The notes beneath the pieces were generated by a model. It was not told where the DNA came from. It worked only from the letters and a program-made list of their open reading frames with translations, and searched no databases. The translations under genes were made by a program, and so were the position numbers. Shown here piece by piece: positions 1 through 59,800 of a stretch of DNA of 64,000 nucleotides. Origin of the DNA: Glandiceps talaboti. Lineage: Eukaryota > Hemichordata > Enteropneusta > Spengelidae. Where the stretch lies: the NCBI RefSeq assembly GCF_964340395.1, contig NC_135560.1:507001-571000 (forward strand), in the 5' to 3' direction. Numbering within the stretch: the first letter of the stretch is position 1; each line of letters starts with the position of its first letter.

Positions 1-530
1 CAAATAAAATGGCTGCCAGGCGGCCATATTGGAACGTATCACGACAACAATGAATATGCACAAGTATGTCATAGAACACTGTCCTAATACCAACTTTGAA
101 TGAGATCTGTTCAAGCATGTCTGAGTTATGGCTTTGGACATGGAAATTTCGCAAACAAAATGGCTGCCAGGCAGCCATATTGGATCATGTCACGATGAAA
201 ATGGATATGCACATGTATGTCATAGAACACTGTCCTAATACCAACTTTGAATGAGATCTATTCAAGCATGTCTGAGTTATGGCTTTGGACATGGAAAATT
301 CGCAAACAAAATGGCTGCTAGGAGGCCATATTGGATCGTATCATAAAACAAATTGACGTGCATATGTATGCCATAGCATGTTGCCCCTGTACCAAGTTTG
401 AAAAAAATCGGTCCAGGCATCTCCAAGAAACGGCTGCGGACGGACGGACAGACAGACGGACGGACGCACGGACAGATGGAACCCAATCCATAAGTCCCCG
501 TCCCAGACTTCGTCCGGCGGGGACTAAAAA
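1..530 (+). repeat. hairpin-ended repeat: ~150-bp units, GGAC microsatellite, CTAAAAA end
   Basis: AAAATGGCTGCCAGG recurs at 7, 157 and 308 (150-bp period). A GGACGGACGGACAGAC tract follows, then a hairpin (AGTCCCCG 493-500 pairing CGGGGACT 518-525) and AAAAA. The left end is outside the window. Confidence 0.8.
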
Positions 531-970
531 GAGACGACTTTAATAGCTCTACCTTCCAATACCCAACTTTCATACCTACATAGTGGACCACCCTTTCTAA
601 AAACAATAACTTTGCTTTTATTCAAATTGATACGTAATAAGACTGTTCAGTAATCTTTGAAGTCCAATTTTAGAACGGTACTAAAAGTAACAAGGTCATC
701 TGCAAAAAAAAGGTAATACAGCCGTAGGAGACCCATGTGGACACCAGAGTAAATATCAGTGTCTAAGTACTCTTCTACGTCATTTATATAAAAACTAAAT
801 AAAAGAGGTGAAATAACTGAACCCTGCTGTAGTAAACCAGTGTTACAGGAAAAAAATGTTCAACTACCAGGTGTCTTTACGCATGCTTTTACCAATTATA
901 CATATCAAATAATACATTCAAGACTTTGCCTCTGATTCCACTCTTACCTAACTTATAAAATAAAGAATAA

Positions 971-1847
971 GGGGTGGACCATTTGATATCCCGGGGGGGG
1001 GGGGGGCTTGGAAGATTTCAGGAAAAAAAAGATGCCAAGTGGAGTTGCTTGAAAAAAGAAATCCGGATATGAGTGGGTGATGGAAAAAAAAAAAGATGGA
1101 AAAAAAAAAAGATGGACCACTGCTGCTAGAAAAAAAAATGTCTTGGCAGGGAAATGATGCACAGGATCGAGTATACTGTTCAACCTGCTCGTACCTCTCC
1201 AACCAGGACACTTGTCAAATCATGACAAACATTTTCAAACACATGTCAGGGACCAGTCAGTTTCGTTAGCCTGTGGTACATATATATATTTGTTCTTTCA
1301 TAAATTGTTTAAATATTACTTCATGTAAGGTTTCAAACATAACTATACATAAAATTATACATATAATACATTAATACCTAGCTACCACACTAGTTACAGA
1401 ACATGCCATGTAAGTGTTTGGCTGTTTCCCAATCAGTGCTTCACTTATCTTGCACTTTGGGGCAAAAGTGAACTTGAAGGTTTTGTTATCATAATCTTCA
1501 TACTATTAGATAGTTTATAAAAGAACTTAATCTAAATTGTTCTAGTCTCTTCAGTATGAATTTGTCAGAAAGGATGAATATACTTCCTATTTCAGACACT
1601 ACATGTATCGACACCACAACTCAAATTCAAGTTTCTATTGTACACTAGGTATGACCTCCGAAAGTGCTCTAACACATCAGTAACTTTACTATACATGCAA
1701 TATCAATGCCCCTATACCAATGTTACAGGCCCACTTTATAACATGGAATACTTATTTAAAAAGTTATATTTACTTTTAGCTTTCGTAGCTTGGCAATATA
1801 TATCTCAGAGGTAATGAATAACCTAAAAATTGCCTAAATAGAAACAA
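971..1847. repeat. ~880-bp dispersed repeat, copy 1
   Basis: Begins GGGGTGGACCATTTGATATC and a G run, ends CTAAAAATTGCCTAAATAGA. A highly similar copy is at 49435-50322. No frame of its own; it looks non-autonomous. Confidence 0.8.
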
Positions 1848-1866
1848 AAAACTGCAGATCTGCCGG

Positions 1867-2400
1867 GTGGGGGGACCCCCCCCCCCCACCCCCTTGGACT
1901 CCATCACCCCAGAGGCCACTCATTCATTAAACCAACAAGATTCACCAAAATTGGTAAAAAACTTCAAAAGCCCCACTAGACCCCCCATAAGAGGTAGACA
2001 TGTCCAAGCCTCAAATCAAAGTTCTTCCCTCCACCTCTTACTATCAAGATGCTATGAAACTTTATTTAAAAAATGTTTCAACCTCACGTAGTTGCATTTA
2101 CATGTTAGAGCTGTCTTGTAAAGTTTGTAAATTATTGTCTGAAAGTGTCTGTGAATAGCTTAAACATTGCCTTTAGAAGTAAAAATCCTCCAGGGCTCCA
2201 GAACCCCCCCCCCCCCCCCCCCCCCACCTTCACACACACTGACACAAGAGGTGGACATATCCCAGTTTCAAAGCTCTTCCGTCTACATCTTACTGTCAGA
2301 TGCTATGAAACTTTATTCACAGGGGTCAGTGACTTTTTGTCGGCCCAATGTAAAAAAACACCCCCCCCCCCCCCCCAAGCTGGAGAAACTGACCAGTCTA
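1867..2400. repeat. poly-C-rich, imperfectly duplicated segment
   Basis: Two ~275-bp halves share AAGAGGTAGACAT/AAGAGGTGGACAT and GATGCTATGAAACTTTATT. C runs of 10 to about 20 lie at 1876, 2206 and 2361. The Pro-rich frames here are artefacts of these runs. Confidence 0.65.
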
Positions 2401-2937
2401 TTTGAACATTTGAGCTCACCAATCAAGTTTCCGATTTGCATTTTCAGTGTGTCATCATACCATGGCATAAAAACTGTCAATGATGTTTATTTAACTGAAA
2501 ATCAAACATGTATGAAATATGTAGTTTTCTAAATAAAATCTGTGTGATAGAACAGCATTTTTTCACTCTCTGTATTACCCTGTGCGAAAACCAAACAGAA
2601 AATTGTGGCAACAAAAGTAGGTGTTCAACATTGACGTAAAAAAAAATCCGCATATCTCAAAAGAAGCAAAGAAAAAAAAAAGTTGCCAACATAAGCGAAG
2701 GAGAAAAAAAATAATTCTCAGGCAAGGTGGGAAAAAATATAATGACTCTCCACCAATCTTCCAAGATCCCCCCCCCCCCCAGATATCGAATGGTCTTAAA
2801 AAACACTATGCAGCCTCATTGAAATGCTATAGTCACTCTGCTTTCATAGTATCTGTTTTACTTCTAATGTTATGGGTAATGGGGTCTGTGCTCCCAATGC
2901 TACAGTCATTCTGGTTTGGTAGTATCTATTTTACTTC

Positions 2938-4246
2938 TACCATTATGGGTAATGGGGTCTGTGCTCCCAATGCTAGTTCAAAACATAACATTTTCAATGC
3001 AATTTTACAATCGTGTTGTAACTGACTTCAATGATTGAAATTGAAAGTGTTACCTTTATTTTACCTTTGAGATCAGTTCTAACACGACGATTCTGGGTTA
3101 TATATGCTGATGACTCTGGGTTATATATTGCTTCTGACACCCTTGCTCAACCCACTGTCGTTACACGTGTAGAGGCATGTGTGGATGGAATTTGTCAATG
3201 GATGATGACAAATAAGTTGGCGCTCAATGATGGTAAGACAGAGGTTGTCTGGTTTACACCTCGCAATAGTGCGGTTTGTTCACAGTCAGGTTTGATTAAT
3301 GTACGTATAGGTGATGCCATGATTTCACCATCAACTGTTGTGCGTAACCTTGGTGTGATGGTTGACTCTTTTGGACTCGTGGTTGAGCATATTCATTATG
3401 TTTGTAAGGGGCGTCTCATTCACTCTGGCGGTTGAGTAAAATTCGAAAACTGTTGGACCAGTCTAGTGCTGAAAAATTAGTTCATGCTTTTGTTACATCG
3501 AAATTAGATTACTGTAACAGTTTGTTTTTCGGTCTACCTGCATATAAATTGAACAAACTTCAACATATTCAAAACTCTGCTGCTTGATTGGTGACAAGAT
3601 GGAGGATTGGTCGTCAAGCTGATGTGAATCCAGTGCTGAAGGATTTACAATCGAACAGCGAGTTCGTTATAAAATTCTTTGTATTATCTTCAAAATTATC
3701 CGTCAAGGAGAAGTAGCGCCGAACTACTTGTCCGAACTTATCAGTATCGATCACCCATTACATAATACGAGAAAGAGTGTTGGAATCAGGCTGAATCCTT
3801 TCTCTATTAAAGATCATGGAAAACAACCTTTTAAAACGTATGGTGACAGGGCTTTCAGTGTGTATGCTCCTAAACTGTGGAATAGTTTACCACTTGAGCT
3901 TCGACTACTTGAGAAATTTGCTCCTTTCAAGAAGAGTCTTCAAAACGTGTATTTTCCGACAATGCTATTGCTGATGTTTTTAAATTGATTGCTAATTTTT
4001 AAATCCAATTATATTTTTAGAGACGCTTTTAAAATATTCATTGTGTTCTTATGTTAGATTTTTGTTGTTGTTGCTCTTTTGCTAGTCTTTCTCATTTTGT
4101 AATGTTCAGACCACTGAGACATGTTTGTGTAGTGGTCTTTAAACAATAAATTATTATTATTATTATTATTATTCTAACACTGCATTGAAAATGTTATGTT
4201 TTGAACTAGCATTGGGAGCACAGACCCCCATTACCCATAACAGTAG
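2938..4246. repeat. inverted repeat enclosing a LINE remnant
   Basis: ATTATGGGTAATGGGGTCTG and CCAATGCTAGTTCAAAACAT (2942-2990) recur in inverse orientation at 4185-4240. The left arm also has a direct half-copy at 2869. The LINE remnant fills the space between the arms. Confidence 0.8.
3030..4170 (+). mobile_element. non-LTR retrotransposon (CR1/L2-like) 3' remnant
   Basis: RT palm pieces: VIYADDSGLYIASDT (the YADD motif) and WMMTNKLALNDGKTEVVWF, then SKIRKLLDQSSAEKL, KLDYCNSLFFGLP and, after frameshifts and stops, RAFSVYAPKLWNSLPLELR. It ends with an (ATT)n tail at about 4148. The order and these motifs are typical of CR1/L2-clade LINEs. The 5' part is missing. Confidence 0.85.
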
Positions 4247-4419
4247 AAGTAGTATATATATATATAATACAGTGTAAGAGGTAAGTCATAAACTGAAGGA
4301 AAAGCGCTCAATACTGAGAAGTAGAGCTGTATTACACAAAATACACAAGTTATGGTACGGAGCTGTTACTCAGAGTTTCACACTTGAATGCGATCTTCGG
4401 ACGACTAAATTTTAACAGA

Positions 4420-5232
4420 AATTCAAGTGATTGAATTCGAACTCGCAGAAGAACTGGTACCCGGATGTGATGCGCGTTGAGGTTTGACATGGAATGAAAG
4501 AATGTATTTGTTTTCATGGCGGCACTTTGAAATCAGTTCTGATCGTTTATTAAGGAGTCCCAATTTATTTGCACTGATGATAAACATCTTCTCTGTAAGA
4601 CACAGGTTGCACCTTTTTGTTGCATTAGAGTAGGCGGCTGCATGGGCAATGATAGCCCAGTTGATGGAATACTGGTGGCCCGACTCTTTTATTTTCCAGA
4701 CACACTTTGAAAGTTCAGTACAATTTCCATATTTGTTATTGGCGAAAGAACACTTGTGGTTGCCGTAACGCGTTTTGAAGCTGTTTTCTGTTGAGCCAAT
4801 TTAGGATTTGGTATCTCTGTTGTTAATTTTGACTTGGGCCCTGTAGACGATATTATCTGATTGGCATTTCCCATCAAGCGGGCAAGTTGATTTATCACGA
4901 CAGTTGCATGTCCCTATGGGAGCTTCATTTCCGCGTTTAAGGATCATAGTATTGTGAGCTTTGATGATGGAAGCCATGTTATTCATACAACTGTAGCTCA
5001 CTTTCACATTCCCCTTGTTGAAAATTTGATGTAACTTGTGCTCCTTAGGGAAGTGACGGCCAAGAAGTTGGAGGAAAATTCTCCCGACGTTATTGCTTAC
5101 GTTTTGACTGTATGGGGGATTAAACCAGATGACATTACGTTTCCTGTCTCTTGATGGTGTCAATTCTATCTGTGTAAGCAAGGTTGTCTTTATAGCCACT
5201 TGCTTTGAGTGCGTCATCATAGAGGGGTCCAT
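4420..5232 (-). mobile_element. Penelope-like element fragment with GIY-YIG endonuclease
   Basis: Minus-strand frame with VIWFNPPYSQNVSNNVGRIF, HFPKEHKLHQIFNKGNVKVS, and a CNCRDKSTCPLDGKC cysteine knuckle. A frameshift near 4805 precedes the nuclease part IGSTENSFKTRYGNHKCSF and CNLCLTEKMFIISANK. This is the C-terminal linker and GIY-YIG region of Penelope-like retroelements. The RT part is absent and the frameshift makes it inactive. Confidence 0.8.
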
Positions 5233-5374
5233 AATAATATATATATATTATTAAGATGTCATAAACTAGCTCCTGTATACCTTGGTTGATAAATGTCCTT
5301 TATATATTCAATGTTTATATTGCAGCAATCCTACATTCATAAGACAATATTCAAAATCCAGATTTATAACTAAC

Positions 5375-52840
<47,466 letters not shown>

Positions 52841-52868
52841 GCCGACTAAAGTCGTGCGAGTATAAAGT

Positions 52869-53766
52869 TAGTATCAGATTCAGATTCAGATTGGAGGACG
52901 ATATGAGCTCGTCTCACGTTGCGTTGAGCCTCGGATTCAAGCTCATATATGCATGTAGCATGGTAATTAGACTGTCAACAAATGTCTTGACTGTTTTGTA
53001 ATTTATCTTTGATACTATTGTCGCTGAAATTAATAGGATTAAACATAACATGGTGTGGGCGTTCCGTGAAAACAAAACTAGATCATATTTTAGGTGTTCG
53101 AATCCTCAGTAAACGTAAGTGAGTACAGCGTTCTGCATGTTCTGCATACTATTGTATGTTTAAAGTTATGTATTTGCACACAATTAGTTTTTAAATGAAA
53201 CATATTTCAGAAGGTTTTTTGTTTAGGAATACGACAAAATATAATCTACATGGTACTAGTCTGAAAGGTACGCCATGACGGGGCGCCCTCACACATCGGT
53301 CAACCCCTCTCCTAGGGTGAGAGGACTCAGGACAATGCAGGAGGCAGAGGGCGGAACGTCGCGACCTATCTTACAGTCTACCATGGAGACTACAAGAAAT
53401 GTCCCACTTCTCACCTGTTATAAAATATTACGTCTACAGACTTTAAATAAGGTTAAAATCTTAGAACTCCTTACTCCAAGCAGTCTAGGCGACAATATCT
53501 CTTTTCAGATGCATAGTTTCGGGTAATTTTCCCCATGCAATCTCAGACATCCCCTGTCCCATCGAGCGACTGTGAAGGAGGAACATTCCCTGTAGCCTGG
53601 CCATTATTATTTCTTATTTGACTGTTTTTTTCCCCTGTGTTATTGTGATTTTCGAATGAGACTGAACTTAACCTGGCCTGGGCCATATTACCTGGGCGCT
53701 ATTATGAGCCTGACTAGCCTCATCATTGTCCTCCAATGTGAATGTGAATCTGAATCTGAGACTATT
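52869..53766. repeat. inverted repeat between BLM and RPL36
   Basis: CAGATTCAGATTCAGATTGG, GGAGGACGATATGAG at the left (52873) resembles the inverse of CCTCCAATGTGAATGTGAAT and CTGAATCTGAG at the right (53731). It may be the ends of a ~0.9-kb element sitting in the divergent promoter region. An 83-codon frame inside (53275-53526) has no recognisable domain. Confidence 0.45.
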
Positions 53767-53838
53767 TTTTTAAATCGGTCTTTTAAAAGTTTGACCTGCT
53801 AATGCGCGCACCCACAATGCAACATTTAATAGACCATA

Positions 53839-53865
53839 CTTCCTTTTCGTAGCCATTGCTGTAAA
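53839..53865 (+). promoter_or_regulatory. RPL36: RPL36 5'-TOP transcription start and exon 1 (inferred)
   Basis: CTTCCTTTTC is a typical TOP start (C then a pyrimidine run) of ribosomal-protein mRNAs, translated under mTOR control. The small exon ends at a GTGAGT donor at 53866, whose intron runs to the acceptor before 55101. No TATA box is seen. The start point is inferred, not shown by transcripts. Confidence 0.6.
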
Positions 53866-56800
53866 GTGAGTATATCTGAAAGAAAAAGTATGACATGATA
53901 TCGCTAAATATATTATTCATCGGCTATAATCTGGTGGATTCCTTAATGGAGAGCTTTACAACACTAATTGAGACATCTGTTTTCGGACATATTTAATAGA
54001 CAATTTATTTCTGTAATGTAATAATTTGCTGAAATCGTCGACTGCCGATTGCATTTTTGCAGTGTTGTCACTTGCAAGTGATGTTCGTTGGTGCGCGGTG
54101 TACCACATTCTCCCCCTTTACGACAAGGTGCTCTTTAGGAGTCTGGTTTATCGCCAGTCTATTGCAAACTGTGAAATGCGATTGTTATCTTAACTCGGTG
54201 TGAACATTTGCACAGGCTCTCTAGATTGATATAAAATTAATAAAAATTAAAATGATAAAGAAAATGAAATGTATCCTACAATTTAAATAATCGTTAGTCT
54301 AGTGCTATCCAGTATAATTCGTGGTATCAGATCTCTATTTTGTTGAGGTCCTAAAATGAAATTTTAGATTCAACAATGTATAAATATGCTCGAGATAATA
54401 TGCAAGGGGACTCCATTCAAATCTGAGGATGTGAAACTAGTCTATAAAGTGTAAGATACAGACATTGGTGCCACGCTATCAGTCTATGGTGTCCAATCCA
54501 TGACAAAATTACAACTCCTCATTTTGCTATTCTTATTTCAATTTTACAACTCAAATATCTATTTTTCTGTTCTATATTCCATTTTACAATTCGTCATTCT
54601 AATTCTTATTTCAATTCTACAACTCAAATATCTTTTTTTCTGTTCTGTATTCCATTTTACAATTTGTCATTCCTAAACTGAATGCAATTAAACAACTGAA
54701 CTTTCATTTCCGAATGAAATTTTACAACTCAACTTTCCATTTTTTTATTCTGTTTTCTATTTTCCATGTTTAATTCTGTATTCTATTGTACAGTTCGACA
54801 TTCGATTACTCTGCTTCCTGTTTCATTCGACTACTCATTCTTCTAAACCCAATTTCACAGTTACACATTTGATTTCAGGGTTCCACTATTCGACATTGTA
54901 TTTCACAGTATATAATAGTAGTAATAATAATAATAGTATGGATTGTTATATTGGGACAAGGATTACCTCACTACGATTGTAGATTTTGCTTTGGGTTGTT
55001 AGTTTATCTTACATTCCTGTCATTTCTATTTCATAGCCAGAGTCATGATAGTTACTTGTTAGTTTATCTCAGTTATTTTTTTTTTTGTATTTTCTAGCAG
55101 CCAGAGCCATGGCAGTTCGTCATGAAATGTGTTTTGGCCTCAACAAAGGGCACAAAGTGACAAAAAATGTAATGAAGAGACCATCACGGAGGAAGGGAGT
55201 AAGTCTGATAATTTGCCTATAATGTAGTTTGTAGAATGGAAACAAGTGTTGACAATGCACATAGGCAAGATACATGTGTATTGTCAGAAATGTTGCTTAG
55301 CAGTTGAAAATACATTCACATGTCGTCATGTGCATACATTTAGAATCCCTTTGTGTTGCAAATTTTGATGAAAGTAATTAAAAAAAAGTTAAACCTTGTT
55401 CAACTTCATATCTGATGTATCTTTTCTGTAACAATTCAAGAATACATGTACTTACAACATTGGAGTTAAAGTGTCAAATAGAAAGTGAAGTCATGTGTTG
55501 CAATACTGAAGTATTATTGCAATGTGATAAAATGGTTTCATGTAAAAAGAATTATGAATCACACTGAGCAAAATAAACTTCCTATGAACTTTCCGTAAAG
55601 ATTTTAATTTCAATTTTTAAAATGTTTTTAGATAAACAAACATGTCAAGTTTGTACGTGATATTGTCAGAGAGGTGTGTGGCTATGCTCCCTATGAAAGA
55701 AGAGCAATGGAACTGTTGAAAGTCAACAAAGATAAACGTGCACTCAAGTTCATCAAAAAGAGGGTAAGCAACATTTTTTTAACAAAGAAAACTAGAGTAG
55801 TGGACTCAAGTATGTGATTTCAAAACTGACTAGTCAATAGGGAACTTGCAAATTTGAATGATGATAGTCAATTATTACTAAGGGGTAGTTCAGATACCTA
55901 TATCGTCTTAATTTGAATAACGGTAGTCAATTATTACTAAGGGATACAGATACCTATACCGTCTTAATTTGAATGTTGATAGTCAATTATTACTAAGGGT
56001 TACAGATACCTATATCGTCTTAATTTGAATGTTGATAGTCAATTATTACTAAGGGGTACAGATACCTATACCGTCTTAATTTGAATGATGATAGTCAATT
56101 ATTACTAAGGGGTACAGATACCTATACCGTCTTAATTTGAATGATGATAGTCAATTATTACTAAGGGGTACAGATACCTATATCGTCTTAATTTGAATGT
56201 TGATAGTCAATTATTACTAAGGGATACAGATACCTATATCGTCTTAATTTGAATGATGATAGTCAATTATTACTAAGGGGTACAGATACCTATATCGTCT
56301 TAATTTGAATGTTGATAGTCAATTATTACTAAGGGATACAGATACCTATACCGTCTTAATTTGAATGATGATAGTCAATTATTACTAAGGGGTACAGATA
56401 CCTATATCGTCTTAATTTGAATGTTGATAGTCAATTATTACTAAGGGGTACAGATACCTATACCGTCTTAATTTGAATGATGATAGTCAATTATTACTAA
56501 GGGGTACAGATACCTATACCGTCTTAATTTGAAAGATGATAGTCAATTATTACTAAGGGGTACAGATACCTATATCGTCTTAATTTGAATGATGATAGTC
56601 AATTATTACTAAGGGATACAGATACCTATACCGGCTTAATTTGAATGATGATAGCCAATTATTACTAAGGGATACAGATACCTATACCGTCTTAATTTGA
56701 ATGATGATAGTCAATTATTACTAAGGGGTACAGATACCTATATCGTCTTAATTTGAATGTTGATAGTCAATTATTACTAAGGGGTACAGATACCTATATC

Positions 56801-59800
56801 GTCTTAATTTGAATGTTGATAGTCAATTATTACTAAGGGGTACAGATACCTATATCGTCTTAATTTGAATGATGATAGTCAATTATTACTAAGGGGTACA
56901 GATACCTATACCGTCTTAATTTGAATGATGATAGTCAATTATTACTAAGGGATACAGATACCTATATCGTCTTAATTTGAATGATGATAGTCAATTATTA
57001 CTAAGGGATACAGATACCTATACCGTCTTAATTTGAATGTTGATAGTCAATTATTACTAAGGGGTACAGATACCTATATCGTCTTAATTTGAATGATGAT
57101 AGTCAATTATTACTAAGGGGTACAGATACCTATATCGTCTTAATTTGAATGTTGATAGTCAATTATTACTAAGGGGTACAGATACCTATATTGTCTTAAT
57201 TTGAATGTTGATAGTCAATTATTACTAAGGGGTACAGATACCTATATCGTCTTAATTTGAATGTTGATAGTCAATTATTACTAAGGGGTACAGATACCTA
57301 TATCGTCTTAATTTGAATGTTGATAGTCAATTATTACTAAGGGATACAGATACCTATACCGTCTTAATTTGAATGTTGATAGTCAATTATTACTAAGGGG
57401 TACAGATACCTATATCGTCTTAATTTGAATGTTGATAGTCAATTATTACTAAGGGGTACAGATACCTATATCGTCTTAATTTGAATGTTGATAGTCAATT
57501 ATTACTAAGGGGCACAGATACCTATACCGTCTTAATTTGAATGTTGATAGTCAATTATTACTAAGGGGTACAGATACCTATATCGTCTTAATTTGAATGA
57601 TGATAGTCAATTATTACTAAGGGGTACAGATACCTATATCGTCTTAATTTGAATGATGATAGTCAATTATTACTAAGGGATACAGATACCTATACCGTCT
57701 TAATTTGAATGATGATAGTCAATTATTACTAAGGGATACAGATACCTATACCGTCTTAATTTGAATAACGGTAGTCAATTATTACTAAGGGATACAGATA
57801 CCTATATCGTCTTAATTTGAATGATGATAGTCAATTATTACTAAGGGGTACAGATCCCTATATCGTCTTAATTTGAATGATGATAGTCAATTATTACTAA
57901 GGGGTACAGATACCTATATCGTCTTAATTTGAATGTTGATAGTCAATTATTACTAAGGGGTACAGATACCTATACCGTCTTAATTTGAATGATGATAGTC
58001 AATTATTACTAAGGGGCACAGATACCTATATCGTCTTAATTTGAATGTTGATAGTCAATTATTACTAAGGGATACAGATACCTATACCGTCTTAATTTGA
58101 ATGTTGATAGTCAATTATTACTAAGGGGCACAGATACCTATATCGTCTTAATTTGAATGTTGATAGTCAATTATTACTAAGGGGCACAGATACCTATATC
58201 GTCTTAATTTGAATGTTGATAGTCAATTATTACTAAGGGGTACAGATACCTATATCGTCTTAATTTGAATGTTGATAGTCAATTATTACTAAGGGGTACA
58301 GATACCTATACCGTCTTAATTTGAATGTTGATAGTCAATTATTACTAAGGGATACAGATACCTATATCGTCTTAATTTGAATGATGATAGTCAATTATTA
58401 CTAAGGGGTACAGATACCTATATCGTCTTAATTTGAATGTTGATAGTCAATTATTACTAAGGGGTACAGATACCTATACCGTCTTAATTTGAATGATGAT
58501 AGTCAATTATTACTAAGGGGTACAGATACCTATACCGTCTTAATTTGAAAGATGATAGTCAATTATTACTAAGGGGTACAGATACCTATATCGTCTTAAT
58601 TTGAATGATGATAGTCAATTATTACTAAGGGATACAGATACCTATACCGGCTTAATTTGAATGATGATAGCCAATTATTACTAAGGGATACAGATACCTA
58701 TACCGTCTTAATTTGAATGATGATAGTCAATTATTACTAAGGGGTACAGATACCTATATCGTCTTAATTTGAATGTTGATAGTCAATTATTACTAAGGGG
58801 TACAGATACCTATATCGTCTTAATTTGAATGTTGATAGTCAATTATTACTAAGGGGTACAGATACCTATATCGTCTTAATTTGAATGATGATAGTCAATT
58901 ATTACTAAGGGGTACAGATACCTATACCGTCTTAATTTGAATGATGATAGTCAATTATTACTAAGGGATACAGATACCTATATCGTCTTAATTTGAATGA
59001 TGATAGTCAATTATTACTAAGGGATACAGATACCTATACCGTCTTAATTTGAATGTTGATAGTCAATTATTACTAAGGGGTACAGATACCTATATCGTCT
59101 TAATTTGAATGATGATAGTCAATTATTACTAAGGGGTACAGATACCTATATCGTCTTAATTTGAATGTTGATAGTCAATTATTACTAAGGGGTACAGATA
59201 CCTATATTGTCTTAATTTGAATGTTGATAGTCAATTATTACTAAGGGGTACAGATACCTATATCGTCTTAATTTGAATGTTGATAGTCAATTATTACTAA
59301 GGGGTACAGATACCTATATCGTCTTAATTTGAATGTTGATAGTCAATTATTACTAAGGGATACAGATACCTATACCGTCTTAATTTGAATGTTGATAGTC
59401 AATTATTACTAAGGGGTACAGATACCTATATCGTCTTAATTTGAATGTTGATAGTCAATTATTACTAAGGGGTACAGATACCTATATCGTCTTAATTTGA
59501 ATGTTGATAGTCAATTATTACTAAGGGGCACAGATACCTATACCGTCTTAATTTGAATGTTGATAGTCAATTATTACTAAGGGGTACAGATACCTATATC
59601 GTCTTAATTTGAATGATGATAGTCAATTATTACTAAGGGGTACAGATACCTATATCGTCTTAATTTGAATGATGATAGTCAATTATTACTAAGGGATACA
59701 GATACCTATACCGTCTTAATTTGAATGATGATAGTCAATTATTACTAAGGGATACAGATACCTATACCGTCTTAATTTGAATAACGGTAGTCAATTATTA

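Noticed and set aside
277-606. Frames over the GGAC microsatellite
   Set aside because: Low-complexity shadow of the hairpin-ended repeat.
2145-2532. Proline-rich open frames
   Set aside because: Caused by poly-C runs. No conserved protein features.
1-5374. Remaining BLM helicase exons (DEAH box onward)
   Set aside because: Looked for on the minus strand, but only LINE, Penelope-like and repeat sequence was found. They must lie outside the window.
53090-53115. tRNA B-box-like GTTCGAATCC
   Set aside because: No A box or cloverleaf arms at suitable distance.
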